Shown here in pieces: positions 11,332 to 23,359 of a stretch of DNA of 64,000 nt. The stretch covers positions 868,001 to 932,000 of the forward strand of contig CATKHK010000001.1 in assembly GCA_949751835.1 (NCBI GenBank), read 5' to 3'. The notes below the pieces were generated by a model. That model did no database searches, had not been told where the DNA came from, and saw only the letters and a list, made by a program, of their open reading frames with translations. The translations under genes were made by a program, and so were the position numbers. The stretch comes from Blepharisma japonicum. Lineage: Eukaryota; Ciliophora; Heterotrichea; Heterotrichida; Blepharismidae. The stretch's first letter is position 1. Each line of letters begins with the position of its first letter.

Positions 11332-11873
11332 AGGAATTAAATTATATTCAATAAATTTTAAATATGACAAGAAATGTAAACGCTATTAGCAAGTTATGGA
11401 GACCTAAACATAATATTAATAAATTAATTTTAAGCTCTCAATTTAATTAATTAGTATTGAAATATTAATAAAATTATGACATGACTATTCCTTCTTTCAA
11501 AGAATTAAAATCAAATAAATTATAAAGGGATCAAATTTTAAAGTTTATTCCTCTTAACTAATAAGATTCTTTTATACTTAATTATTTCTTATTTACCTTG
11601 AAGATAAATTAATTGCTATTCCTACTCAATTTTATGTGTAAACAATTAGAAAATTACATTTTTTACTTATTGATTATTCTAATTTTTAGATAATCTTTTA
11701 GGGAGTATGCCTAGCAGATACAATTTAAAATAAAAAAGAAATAATACTTTAAAATGGAAGATTTTAAGGCGAGTATTTTGAGAGCCTTAATTAATCTTTG
11801 TTCAAACTGATGCCAGCGATTTTACTGATTAGATTAGTTATTAATCTAATAGTCATTCTTTGGATTTTCAAAT
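11332..11873. other. intergenic region, AT-rich
   Basis: About 540 nt between the start of CDC14 and the end of the HELSH gene (both minus). No open frame, repeat or RNA gene was recognised. It should hold the CDC14 promoter. Confidence 0.5.
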
Positions 11874-14310
11874 TTAATTATTGAACTTATGACAGGCTCT
11901 ATGCAAATCAATTATATATGAGTTTCTGCTCAGCTGATAAGTTACTGAGTCTTTGCTATATAATTTTTTTAATGTATTTTTGAATTCTTCTGGGCTCAAT
12001 CTTCAATTTCAAGCATTATTTATAAATTCAATTTGAGCCATATTAGCTCTATTGAAAAAAGGACCAAAAATTTCGTGCTTAAGCTGAATACCTCCTTCAT
12101 GCTTTGCCCTGCCATCTGAGTCAACTTCTTCTGATCCAGGGCAGCCCTGAAAACATTCAATATCCTTTATTGGTGTAAATTGGTTAATGTCATAAAATCC
12201 TTTTACACTTCTCTGTAATAAATGAGATAATTCATGAAGATATGTTATCAGTCTTGCACAATTTAAGACCTTAGTATTTTCTGATAATGAAAAGTTTATT
12301 AATATCGTCCCGCCAAAAACAGTAATCCCAGAAATGGAATAGTCTAAATTAGCATAAAATACTTTTGGCTTCTCTTTATTATTCAAGAAGTTTTCTATAT
12401 CAAGACCAAGATTATTGAAGGCTGTTTGCACTACCATAGATGTCAGAAATTTTTCATTTTTTACAAATGCTTTATCATATTCTTTAGGCTCCTTTTTAAT
12501 CATTTGCAAAGCGATTTGATTTGCTTTGTCAATAAAAGATTTGAATCTTTTCTCATCATTTAGTTCACCTTCAAATAAACTTTTAAAATGAGATGCTAAA
12601 TATTTTATTTTCTAAGTTCTTCTGCAATTTTTTTAGTCCTTTATCAATGAATAAAGAAATAAGCATTTTCATCATGTTTTCTGCTCTTTGGCTTTCTCTG
12701 TAACTCATTCTATTGTGAGAAAAATTATTTGCAATTTCATTATAGTTTTCCTCAATTGTATTTTTTAAATTTTCAAATTTTAATATATCTTTTTTTTCTT
12801 CCTTCAAAAAAGTTACATATAGTGATATATTTTCCTTAATACAGTTATTACTTATAGTTAAAGGACAGCTGATTCAATCTTTATGGGAGGAAAGAACTTT
12901 TAAAAATGGTTCATCAATATTGGCTTTACCATCAGAATTTGAAATAATTTCATTTTTTATTTTTATTTCATTTTGTAAACTTGGGATGAGTCAAATTGCA
13001 TATTTAATTAAATCCATATTATCCCTTAAATATTTTTCTGATACTGGGATAAATTCCATAATATAGTTATATATCAGCTTTTCCAAAGAATTTTTGTTTC
13101 CAACTCTTTTAAGGTAATACAATAAGAGACTATAAATTACATCAAAACAGTTGTCATAGTTAGGTGTGGATGTTACCCAAGAAAAATATTTATCGAGAAA
13201 ATCAATACTATTTGATTTAGCAGTGAGCTGATAATCAACTATATTTTTAAGTTCGTCTTCGCATTGATTTGCAAGCATAGTGTCCTCAAAGATTGGATCA
13301 AAAATGTTTTTACTCAGAATGATTGTTGCCTTTGCTACATCTAATTTTCTCATATATTTTTCAAATAACTCTAAAGCATATTTTAAATTTTTAATTTTTT
13401 GGTCTGAAGGATCATCATTCACATAAAATTTAAGGAATTCTTCAACATAGCTATCATTTTTTCCAAAAAACTTAATAAGAATATTTGCTTTTATTTCAAG
13501 TTCGTGATTTTTCAGACTTTGTGATAATGAATTATAAAATTTTTCACTGATTTCTTGGTGTGAAGCTATAAATAAAACATCACGAAGTGTTTTCCTGCTA
13601 TGAATTGTATAAAAATGATTTATATTTCAAGCGAATTTAATTGAGTGAAGAATAGAAGGATTGACTTTTACTAGTTTTTTAAGGGTGTGAAAAAAAATTC
13701 CATTAGAATCTGTATCTGTAACTTGTCAGCTCATATAAATTTTTAATATCCCTATTAAATTTTCTGATTTTGATATAACCTCGAACTCTACAGGAAGCTG
13801 CCTTGAAGCATAAATCAGCAATAAAAAAAATTTAATGATTTGGCTAAATTGAGAATCATCATCTTTTAGTTTAGTCGATGATCCGCAGCATCACCACCAT
13901 GGAGGATTGCAAAAATTGACAAGCTTGTCTTTTCTGAATTGTTTTTTCAGATATTTTTTAGTTTCTCGTGAATATTGTGCTTTAATTTCACAAATCCTAA
14001 AGAAATCAGTTTCCATAAGCTTATTCTCTTCAGCCAGACTAATAAAAGGACTAAAGTCCACTCGTCATTCCCCAAAAACTTTGAAGCAGCCAATTCTCAG
14101 AATGCTGATGAAATTTTTAAAAGTTTTTGGGGAAGTCTTCTCAGCAAATCGAATCGGCGTCAGCTCACCTGAAATTTGACCTTCAGATTCATAGTAGAAT
14201 AAAGTTTCAGAGAGATCAATTGGACGCAACTTTTTATCAAAATATCTCGAATTTTTATTGACAAAATCAACGAATCTATTCTTCTCACGTAAACTAAGTG
14301 AATTTCCCAT
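11874..14310 (-). CDS. unknown protein with C-terminal HExxH zinc motif, one apparent frameshift
   Basis: With TGA as Trp, frames from ATG 14310 run unbroken to ~12583-12614, where a +1 shift is needed to continue to TAA at 11874-11876. The combined length is ~811 residues. The N-terminus MGNSLS fits an N-myristoylation signal. The body is helical with a central WWWCC cluster near residue 145. The C-terminal ~200 residues contain LITYLHELSHLLQR (H at ~12236), an HExxH zincin-type motif, followed by GxPGSEEVDSDGRAKHEGG and FGPFFNRANMAQIEFINNAW. This suggests a membrane-tethered cytosolic metalloprotease-like protein, but I know no matching family. The shift lies in an A-rich run (revcomp of 12585-12614) with no GT for a normal intron: sequencing error, real mutation or recoding are all possible. 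Confidence 0.55.
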
Positions 14311-14394
14311 TAATTTAATTTTTATAATTTGAAATGGGGGCTAATCATAAAAAGGCGGAGATGCATAGTCTTAAATTGCAAAAAGACAGATTGC

Positions 14395-14814
14395 TAAAGT
14401 AAAAGATATTATTACTAAAATAGAAAATGTGTATAACTTAAACTTTTGATATAGTTTAGATGATAAGACTCTAATATTTGAAGAAGCAATGTGAATCACT
14501 CAAAAAAGAGCATAATTGCCCCTTTATCATATTTCTTAATCAATGAAGTATTAAAAGATGATTCAGATAGCATAGATTAATTGATAAATTGTCTTAATGA
14601 AAATTAATAAAATTAAATGGAAAAATTTATAGCTACTTTGCACCAAATAGAAAGCTTGAATTTTAATCCGCATAATAGTCATCCCTTTTCTCACTGTTTC
14701 ATGAATTCACCTCAAATCTAGGATTAAGTCACTTTACCCAAATATAAACTTGCCAGGCTTGAAAAAGGTTGCTATTATTTGGACAATTCCTTGATGAGTT
14801 TGAAAATGCAATAA
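14395..14814 (+). pseudogene. decayed gene fragment, unknown family
   Basis: Protein-like blocks follow one another but are broken by TAA/TAG and one frameshift: KIENVYNLNFWYSLDDKTLI, then KKSIIAPLSYFLINEVLKDD, then MEKFIATLHQIESLNFNP...SHPFSHCFMNSPQI, then VTLPKYKLARLEKGCYYLDN. From about 14520 on, all blocks share one frame interrupted by TAA and TAG, the true stops of this code. It reads as a dead gene. I do not recognise the family. Confidence 0.4.
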
Positions 14815-15804
14815 GAAGTGTAAATGTATTTTAAGTTCTTAAATATTTATTAAATATACCAACAGATAATCTTTTGTCAAATTTTTTATATTGTTAGAGA
14901 ATTTAAAGTATTAGTAATTTTTCTTATTTGAAATTTCTTTATTCAGCATGGATTAAATATTAAATATTTGACTTAAGAAAAATAGCTGTATATGAATGAT
15001 ATCTTTAAAATCTTTATGATAATCATTTCCAGCATCCGCTTTATTATTCTTTAAAGTTTACTAATTAAGCTTTATAGTAATAATTCCCTGCAAGTCTAAT
15101 TCACCAAATCTAAAGAATATCAAAATAGCTGCTCATATGCACTTAATTTAAGAGCTTAATAACCATATATTGCTCAATAAACAAATTTTTATTAAAATTC
15201 TGTCATGTTCATACATCTTTATGCCATTTATTATCCTACTAAAATCTTATTAGAATGCATTTATTCTTATTGATTTAAGAAATATAATTAAAAATATAGT
15301 AAATTTCTATTGGGTTATTTATAAATAAATTTTTTATTGTAGCATAATTAACAAAGTTTTAATTGAGAAAAATTAATGATATTGAATTGACACATAGCAA
15401 TTTAAGCAGCTGGTAGTTATATTTGCTAAAAATTCTAATCTAGCCTGAGAAGAAAATTTGGCTAAGTAATTTAATTAAATTATTTATTTTTTGTCCCTTT
15501 TGAGAGAAAAATCACTAATTTTACTTTCTATTTTTATAAGTTGTCCCAAAATGAATTTTAAAAGCTTTGATTAATAGATAATGCTAGCTGACTTAAAATT
15601 GAGTAATTCTAAGTCTCATATAAAAAATTGTGATTTCTGGCAAAAATTAGCTTTAAATTAGCCTTATTAATGTGCTTGATTTTTTTATATTAAAGATTAT
15701 CTATTCTAAATTCCTTAATTAATAAACTTAAAAATTAAGCTTTATGAGATTTAATTTTTAATTTTTAACAATTATTAAATCATGTGGGTTTTTTTAGCAA
15801 TTAA

Positions 15805-15933
15805 AAAACTGCAAGATCAATTATTCTTTAACTGCTTAAAAATCTTGTAGTTTTAAATAAGAGATAAATCTCTTTCTATCAAAATAAATATTATACATTT
15901 TATAAAAAATTGCAGATGAAAATCTTGCAGTTT
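15805..15933. repeat. short inverted/direct repeat cluster
   Basis: aaaactgcaagat (15805-15817) is followed by its near-perfect inverse atcttgtagtttt (15842-15854) and again by atcttgcagttt (15922-15933), an exact inverse of 12 bases of the first arm. The first pair could form a hairpin with a 24-nt loop. It lies ~250 nt upstream of the first leishmanolysin gene. Function unknown. Confidence 0.4.
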
Positions 15934-16185
15934 ATCTATTTTAGACAAAACCTTAAAAACTTCTAAGCATTTCCTTATCTTTTATTCAAAATTTCCCTAT
16001 ATATTTGCCTTAATAAATTTCATTTTCTCCCAACAAATGACTATTTTCTTCTCAATAGCTTTTGAATTTCTTCATCTTTAGTCAATTTCTTATGTAATCT
16101 TCCTTGACCCATATTTAAACTCTTTAATTAATCCAAACGTAAATGTGTGATCATCAATCAATAATTCGAATTTATTATAAAAATA

Positions 16186-18749
16186 ATGTTTGGTTTGCTT
16201 TGTTTAACATTGCTCTCAACCGCATTAGGCCATCAATGCGGTGTAGGCGAGGATTGGCAGCCTACAATCCATAAATATCCTCATACAGGCCGTCAGCTGG
16301 GAGCAGGCCTACAACGTGATCTGGCTACACAACCAATTCGTCTTCATTTCGAATATGGAATGCTTAGCATGACCTCAGATCAAGAAATTACCTTCAAGGA
16401 AAAAGTAATGCCAACAGTTATGCACTGGTTTAACACTACCCTAAAGGTTTATCCTTTAATATCAAATTTAATAGTCCCAAACTCAATCTCAGACTGTAAT
16501 GGTGCAGTTATCCCTGAAGCCCATAAAACAACAGGAGTTCCTAACACCGACTTCATTGTCTATATCACTGGATCAACTAAAGGAGCTTCAGCACCAGTAG
16601 CTGTTGGTGGAACTTGTTTACAAGAATCTGCAGGATTAAAAAACCCACTTGCAGGGTCTTATGATGTAAATGTGGACAGCTTCTTTGCTAGCGGAACAAC
16701 TTTGGCACAACAGATTATGATTTCTATCCATGAGCTTACCCACGCTTTGGTCTTTTCCTCAGACCTTTTCGATGACTTTGTAGATTCAAATTGATTCCCT
16801 TACCCAGCTGATGGAGTTAAAAAGACTGTGAATATGCAAAGTAGATCAAAATCTCCTACCTTAATAACTCTGCCTACTGTTAAATCAGAGACTGAAAAAT
16901 TCTTTGAATGCTCTGGAATTGAAGGACTTGAGCTAGAAGATTATGGAGGGGATGGAGTTGCAGGAAACCATTGGGAAGCTAAAATCGTTAAAGAAGATTA
17001 CATGCTCGCAGTCATTCCTGACCATCCTTCTTTATCTGCTTTAACTTTAGCTCTCTTTGGAGACTCAGGCTGGTATATAGTCGATATGAGCAGAGCTCAG
17101 CCTTTGATTTGGGGTAAAGGCCAAGGCTGTGACTGGCTATATTATCCTTGCATCTCTTCAGGAACTCCTCAAGCAGGCTATTGTATAGACGATACTACTT
17201 CTGATTGCGATTTCTACGCTCTTGGCAAAGGAACATGCAATCTTAAAGAATATAGTGAGAATCTTGAAGCATCCTATCAGTACTTTCCAGACCCAAATAA
17301 AGGAGGCAGCGATCCATACCCAGATTATTGCCCAACAGTAAAGATTGACAGCGGTAAACTTTGTACTGATCCAGGCACATCTGTTAATTCTGATTATGGA
17401 GAAACTGCAGGACCCTCCAGCAGATGTATAATGTCAAGCCTTATTAAACAGTCTCTTAGCGGTAGTCCTGCAGATGCTCCAGCATGCTTTGAAGTAGATT
17501 GTCGTGAAGATGGACTTCATGTAATTATTGATGGCAATGATGTTACTTGTACACCTGGCCAAAGAGTAGCAGTTGATAATTATGATGGCACCATAAGTTG
17601 TCCACCTGAAGGAGCTGTGTGCGGAAGAACCCCTTGTCCTGATTTTTGCTACGGCCAAGGCACTTGCTCAAATGGAGTTTGCACTTGTGATGATGGGTTC
17701 ACAGGCACAAGCTGCAATCTCCAATGTTCAGCTACCTGCAAAACCTGCATTGCGGATCTGCTTGACACTTGCACATCGTGCTATGATACAGCTACATTGG
17801 AAAATGGAGTATGTAGCTGTCCAAATGGATATAACTTTGATTCAGTAAAAAAAATCTGTGTACTGGCTCCTGTAACTGGATGTGATCAAAGCTGCAAAGA
17901 ATGTGCCACCCCTACAACCTGCGGAAGCTGTTATGCTGGCGCTTCATTAGACACAGAAGGCAATTGCCCATGCGATAATAGTGAAAAAACCTTTAATTCT
18001 GTAACCCAATCATGTGAGTTTACTTGTGATGCAGCTTGCAATGGCTGCGACTCAAATACAGAATGTACAGCTTGCTATGATACAGCACAAAAAAATTCTG
18101 AAGGATTGTGCGAATGTCAACCTAAAACTGTCTGGAACCAAGCCACTAAAAAATGTGACCCATGTGCTCAAGATTGTGATGCCTGTTCTGCAGCTACTGT
18201 CTGCACCTTGTGTACTGATCCTAATGCTGAGCCTGTTGAAGGAGTCTGCCAATGCAAGCAAAGGTTCTATTCTAGTCCTACTGAGTGTATAGGTAATTTT
18301 TAATATAGCTTGTGGGGATAATACCATAGAATGTGACGCTAATGGAGCAATTTCATGTGATGATGACTTTTTCATATATGATGACCAGACTACTAAATCT
18401 TGCAAATGTAAGAGTTATTTTAGCTTGCTCAACAACCTGCAATAGCTGCACTGTAGATCCTCAGTGCTATCAATGTGGACATCAAGGGACAACAAGTGGA
18501 TCCACTTGTTTAGATGTCGCAGTTGGGTATAAATCGAAATTCAGCAATGGAGTTTTGACTATTACTTTTGCAGAAAATTTGACAAAGACTTTAACAAAGA
18601 AGAATTTCAGTATATCGACTGCTGGGTCGACTATTGATACGAAAGATTGGGTTTTGACAAAGATGTCGGAAAAGGAATATACAATACAGACTAATCTGAA
18701 AAAGAGCGACTTACCAATTTCAGTCGTGCTTGATTTCAATCAAGAATAA
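16186..18749 (+). CDS. leishmanolysin-like secreted metalloprotease (M8), copy 1
   Basis: Three exons (two 16-nt introns) and one TGA (16792) give ~843 residues. The sequence starts with a signal peptide, then CGVGEDWQPTIHKYPHTGR, shared by all M8 copies here. The zinc site is SIHELTHALVFSS (HExxH ~residue 181) with the third His in GNHWEAK (~260) downstream, the spacing typical of GP63. After the catalytic domain come EGF-like and growth-factor-receptor-like Cys-rich repeats (CKTC..C..CYDTA.L..GVCSCP) and a final ~70-residue beta domain (KSKFSNGVLTITF ... DLPISVVLDFNQE). No C-terminal membrane segment, so probably soluble and secreted. It is closest to copy 2. Confidence 0.9.
18293..18308 (+). 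other. 16-nt intron 1 of M8 copy 1
   Basis: gtaatttttaatatag, phase 1. Unspliced reading meets TAA at 18301. Removal continues the Cys-rich repeat (ECI-ACGDNTIECDANG). Confidence 0.85.
18408..18423 (+). other. 16-nt intron 2 of M8 copy 1
   Basis: gtaagagttattttag, phase 1, within K-SCSTTCNSC. The same position holds an intron in M8 copy 2 (23016-23030). Confidence 0.85.
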
Positions 18750-20424
18750 GCTCTAAGTAACTAGGTTATTAAAATGGTTGTGTCTATGAGTAATGTAAGA
18801 AGGGATTGAGGATTGATAGAGTAAGGATGATTAAAAATGGATTCATTTATTTTGTAAGAGGAAGATAATAAATATATTTTTAATTGGAGTTTTATAGTAT
18901 GATTTGCATACTATTATTGGGGTGAATCAGCAAATTATGATACTTTTCTCATAAATTATAGGCCATGTGCTCATTTTATTTAGAATTTGAATTTAGGGAT
19001 TGAAATTTTAATTAATAAAATAAATGAATAATAAGTTAGTCAGAAAAGATTTTATTATCCATTTTACGAATTTTTTTAATTGTGGCGCATGTAAAAATTT
19101 CTATTATTCTTCCATTTTATAATGAAATTTTATATTTTTTAAAAGTTCAAATATTCGATTTATTTTTGGATTATTGCTAAAATTATATTGTTATTTAAAG
19201 CAACATCAGGAGCTAATTCAAAGATAACACCAATGTTTTTTCCAAATATTGTTAATGTGTATATTGACTTTTTACAGGCGCGAAATTGGAAGAATTAAGG
19301 AAACTTCAGGCAGCCAGAAGCGAGAAATCAGACCTTTGGGATTCAGCGAAGAGGGACTATTATTCGGTTTCTCCGCACCACTAGATACATTACCAGAAAT
19401 CAAGGAAATTAGGAACTTGGGGAAAACACTTTAGTTATATAGCCTGAAGATTTATAAAATTCACACAGACTTGACAAGGAGTGATTTGCCATTAAGAGTT
19501 GTTCTCGATTTTAATCGCTATTAGATAAATAGTTATTATATTAAATTGTTTATTAATTATTAAAACATAAAAAATTAAGAGTCGATTAGTTTTTCAAACT
19601 ATTTATAAAAGTTGATAAAAGCAATAAGAAAATTAAAGGAGCACTATATAAATAAAAGCTTCTATACATCTAATCTTCTTTTAGTGCTTGAATTTCATCG
19701 CTTTCCTGTTGCTTGTTTCGCTTTTATAGAAATGTGATTGTTTTTCAATTAGTGGCTGATTTATATTGCGAACTTAGGGTTTTAATTTTACTTTTTGAGT
19801 TTTTTTCATGTTAAAAAATTTTTGATAAGATTTAGTATTGTTTCTAAGAGAATCTACCAAACAATATAATTGTGAACGGAAAATTTAGCCCTCTTAATAT
19901 GAGGTAAGAGCATTATTGAGAGTATAATAAAATTATTATATTTCTGAATCTGCAAATGTATAATATTTAAGATTTCACTATTAATTGCATTTTCACAAAC
20001 TCAGAAATCAGCAAATAAAATAATTTATTGATTTCTTCAAGAACTAAGGTATAGTTATATCTAATTTTCAAAAATAAATATTTATAAGAGTAATTACTTA
20101 TTAAATTCAAGATTTATTGATAAATTAGCTCCAATTTTTGTTTTTATGCTGAAAACTTGAAAAGTTTATAAAGGTTTCTCATAAAGATTTATACCATTTT
20201 GCCTCGATAAAAATCCAGTAAATAAAGTTATCACCATAATTTTAAAACTATTACTCAGGCTTATTAGTCTCCTATCTCGTGATTTTTTTAATATTTCTAA
20301 AATTTTCTATATACACAATTTTTTGTATAATTTTTAAAAAATCATAGAATAATTACAAGCCCTTCACTATCAAAATGGCTTTTGAATCAATTATTCAAAA
20401 CTAATCATTGGATTATAATAAAAT
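18750..20424. other. long intergenic region with M8 remnant
   Basis: About 1.7 kb of mostly AT-rich sequence. Its only recognisable content is the leishmanolysin C-terminal remnant and the odd island next to it at 19277-19524. The rest gives no open frame, tRNA or strong repeat. Confidence 0.5.
19277..19524 (+). pseudogene. remnant of a leishmanolysin gene 3' end plus coding-like island
   Basis: From ~19441 to TAG 19522-19524 the frame reads SLKIYKIHTDLTRSDLPLRV and VLDFNRY, almost the same as the last residues of M8 copy 2 (YKIHTDLTSSDLPIKVTLDF). No M8 domain precedes it. Directly upstream (19277-19432) is a more GC-rich stretch reading TGAKLEELRKLQAARSEKSD and DLWDSAKRDYYSV before a TAG; it resembles no M8 part and may come from another gene. 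The block looks like a rearranged, dead copy. Confidence 0.6.
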
Positions 20425-23359
20425 ATGTTTATTTGGCTGCTTTTGAGCCTCATTCCCTTATCTTTCCAATATGAATGTGGTGTTGGCCCAGACTGGAAGC
20501 CAGACATAAAAAAGTATCCACATCAAGGCCGCCGCTTAGAAACTGGCTTAGACCGTGGCACAACATTTGAGCCGATTCGTATTCATTTTGACTACTATAA
20601 CCTCACCTTAAACTCTACTCAATTAGCTACACTAAAAAATGATATAATTCCATCAATCCAATATTGGTTCCAAACCGTTTTAAAAGTCAACCCACTACTT
20701 GGCAACTTAAAAGTCCCTCAAGATGATTGCAATGAAATACCAATTCCTGAGTCTCATAAAACTGAAGGAGTCGCCAATACGGATTTTGCAATTTATTTGT
20801 CTAATATAAATGATACTGAAACCAATGTAATTGCTTATGCTGGGCCATGCTTACAAGATTCAGGAGGAAGATATAATGTTTTGGCAGGGTCATTCACTAT
20901 TAATACAGCAGTATTCTATACCTTGCCAAGGCAACAAACAATTGCAGTCGCAATTCATGAATTAACCCATGCTTTAGTATTTTCTCCTGATCTTTACTCC
21001 ACATATGTGAAGCCAGACGGAAGCAACTATGAAAGAAATGAACTTTATAGAGAGGTTTTATATGAAAACCGAGAAAAATCTGCCATTTTATTAACTTTAC
21101 CGACTGTAGCTGAAAAGGCTAAAGAAATTTATGGTTGCAGCAGTATCCCAGGGTTAGAGCTTGAAGATTATGGAAGCGGTTCTGCAGGTGCACATTGGGA
21201 AATGAAAATTGTTGCTGAAGATTATATGATTTCAGTTCTACCTGATTTCCCTGCTTATTCAAATTTGACTTTAGCTCTATTCCAAGACTCCGGCTGGTAT
21301 AAAGTAGATTTCAGCTATGCACAGTCAATTATTATAGGAAATAATGAAGGCTGTGAAAGATTTGAAGATAAATGTATAAGCAACGGTGTAGCTCAGCCTG
21401 GTTTTTGTACTGAGTCTAAAGTGATGTGTGACTATACCAAGACTAATGTAGGAACCTGCACGATATATGACTATTTTAACGAAATTCCTAAAGAGTATCA
21501 ATATTTTGATGATCCTTACAAGGGCGGAATGCCATATCCTGATGCATGCCCTTTGATTTTTTCAAATGGTAAAAATTGTAGAGATCCCAATGCTGAAGCT
21601 GAAAGTAAATTTGGGGAGATTGTTGGAGATTCAAGTAGGTGTTTTGATTCGTCTTTAATTTTGGATACGTTGGAACAAGATCCTGAGGTCTGGCCAACAT
21701 GTTATAAAGTAGTGAGCTGTGAAGAAGATAAAGTTGTGGTTGGAGTTGGGGATCAAACTATAGATTGTCCGTTTACCGGAGGAACAGTGCAAGTCCCTGG
21801 ATATACTGGAGTTCTTACATGCCCAGATCCTAGTATTTGTAAAGGTATTGTGCCTTGTATAAATAGTTGCTTTGGGCAAGGAAAATGCCCTAAAGGAACT
21901 TGCATATGTGATCCTGGATTCGGAGGAAATGATTGCAGTATAATTTGTGGGTCAACATGCAAATCATGTGATGATAAATCTTTATGCTCTTCTTGCTACT
22001 CATCTGCAATACTTGCAGATGGAGTTTGTTCTTGTCCTGATGGAACAACCTGGGATGATACTCAAAAAATTTGTATGCCAGGCACAATTATTGGATGTCC
22101 TAAAGAATGCAATGGCTGCGCTGATGAAAAAACATGCATAGCCTGCTATGGCTCAATAACTTTAAATGATGAGAATCTTTGTAAATGTCCAAGTGGGACT
22201 TCATTTAATACAGATTCCAACACTTGCAAAACTATCGAAGGTTGTCCAGAGTCATGCGATGGATGTGACACCCCTCAAACTTGCTTATCTTGCTTAAGTA
22301 CAGCTATTTTACAAAATGGAGAGTGCATTTGCCCAGAAGGGTATTACTTTAGCACAGAAACTAAAGTTTGTGAAGCTTATTCAACTGATATCTGCAGTAA
22401 AGGCTGTCAGTACTGTAAATCTTCTAGTGAATGTGCAAAATGCAGTGGTGAAAATGCCTTACTTTCTAATGGAGAATGCTTATGCAAACTTGGGTACTTT
22501 CCTGATGAAGCATTAGGGCCAGCTCAATGCAACAGTAATATCTAAATAGAATGCAATGATGGATGTTATAAATGCGACTCATTGACCGATTGCAAATATT
22601 GTGAAGATACTCTAGGAGCTATACAGGCTGATGGCACATGCACATGCAAAGATGGCTATTTCAGTGATGATGAAGATCCATATTTAATATGCTATGGTAT
22701 TTTCTATATAGAATGCAGCAATGGCTGTAAAACTTGCAAATCTTATTTTGAATGCACTAAATGTTTTGATACAATGATGACCCTAAATGATGGATTCTGC
22801 GAATGCCCTATTGGGATGTATATAAATAGCACAGATAGCACCAATATTAGATGCTCACGTAATATATATTTTAGTTTGTAATGAAAGATGCGAAAGATGC
22901 TATGATAGTGGATATTGCAATAAATGCAAGGAAGGTTACGTTTTACAATATGGAGAATGCCTTTGCGGGGCCGGATTTTATAATTCCACTGATGGAAATA
23001 CAGCAATTTGCAAATGTAAAAAATATTTAGCTTGCTCTGATTCTTGTGATGAAACATGTGGGGCAAATGCACCATGCTATAAATGTGCAGATACAACAAT
23101 TTTAACGAGTGATAAGTGTGAAGATATAAGTATTGCCTTTAAGTCGAGTTTCAAGAACGGAGTTATCACTCTTTTGTTCTCAGATCTTAATTATTATTTG
23201 ACTAAGCAAAATTTCATAGTGAAATCCAATGATGGCTCTACATTTGATACTGAAGACTGGTGGGTTGAGCATTATAGCTGGAATATATACAAAATTCATA
23301 CAGATTTGACAAGCAGTGATCTACCAATAAAAGTTACCCTTGATTTTAATAGGGAATAA
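20425..23359 (+). CDS. leishmanolysin-like secreted metalloprotease (M8), copy 2
   Basis: A signal peptide (MFIWLLLSLIPLSFQ) is followed by CGVGPDWKPDIKKYPHQGRR, the zinc site AIHELTHALVFSP (~residue 178), the third His in GAHWEMK, a Cys-rich middle, an EGF-like CFGQGKCPKGTCICDPGFGG, then a longer row of C..C..C...GxCxC repeats than copy 1 and the same C-terminal beta domain ending VTLDFNRE. Four introns (15, 15, 16 and 15 nt) fall in the Cys-rich tail, all phase 1; two of them preserve the frame if retained. There is no TGA in the first exon and no membrane helix. It is a probable secreted zinc protease, ~958 residues after splicing, same strand as copies 1 and 3. Confidence 0.9.
22535..22549 (+). 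other. 15-nt intron 1 of M8 copy 2
   Basis: gtaatatctaaatag, phase 1, containing an in-frame TAA. Splicing joins QCN to KCNDGCYKC and continues the repeat pattern. Confidence 0.88.
22697..22711 (+). other. 15-nt intron 2 of M8 copy 2 (frame-preserving)
   Basis: gtattttctatatag has no in-frame stop, so retention adds five residues (GIFYI). It sits at the same place within the Cys-rich repeat and in the same phase as introns 1 and 3, so it is probably spliced (ICY-ECSNGC). Confidence 0.7.
22859..22874 (+). other. 16-nt intron 3 of M8 copy 2
   Basis: gtaatatatattttag, phase 1; removal is needed to stay open past TAA 22879 (RCS-LCNERCERCY). Confidence 0.85.
23016..23030 (+). other. 15-nt intron 4 of M8 copy 2 (frame-preserving)
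   Basis: gtaaaaaatatttag, phase 1, no in-frame stop. It is at the same position as the frame-breaking intron 2 of copy 1 (K-SCS), which supports splicing. Confidence 0.78.

Larger units (their letters stand above)
14311..16185. other. long AT-rich intergenic region
   Basis: About 1.9 kb between divergent genes. It contains a decayed coding stretch (14395-14814) and a set of small inverted repeats (15805-15933), both listed separately. Otherwise no open frame, tRNA or recognisable element was seen. Confidence 0.5.

Noticed and set aside
12583-12700. An intron to explain the frame change in the HELSH gene
   Set aside because: No GT occurs on the minus strand between the last good in-frame codons and the TAG/TAA bounds, so a 15-16-nt GT-AG intron is impossible; a ~95-nt one would be out of character.
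14350-14395. A stretch resembling CDC14 exon 1 (DYASPPF against DYAPPPT; shared gcatagtc)
   Set aside because: Only about 45 nt at roughly 70% identity in AT-rich DNA with stops in frame; could be chance.
14395-14814. TAA/TAG read as sense, which would make this stretch a gene
   Set aside because: Every supported gene here ends in TAA or TAG and none contains one internally outside introns.
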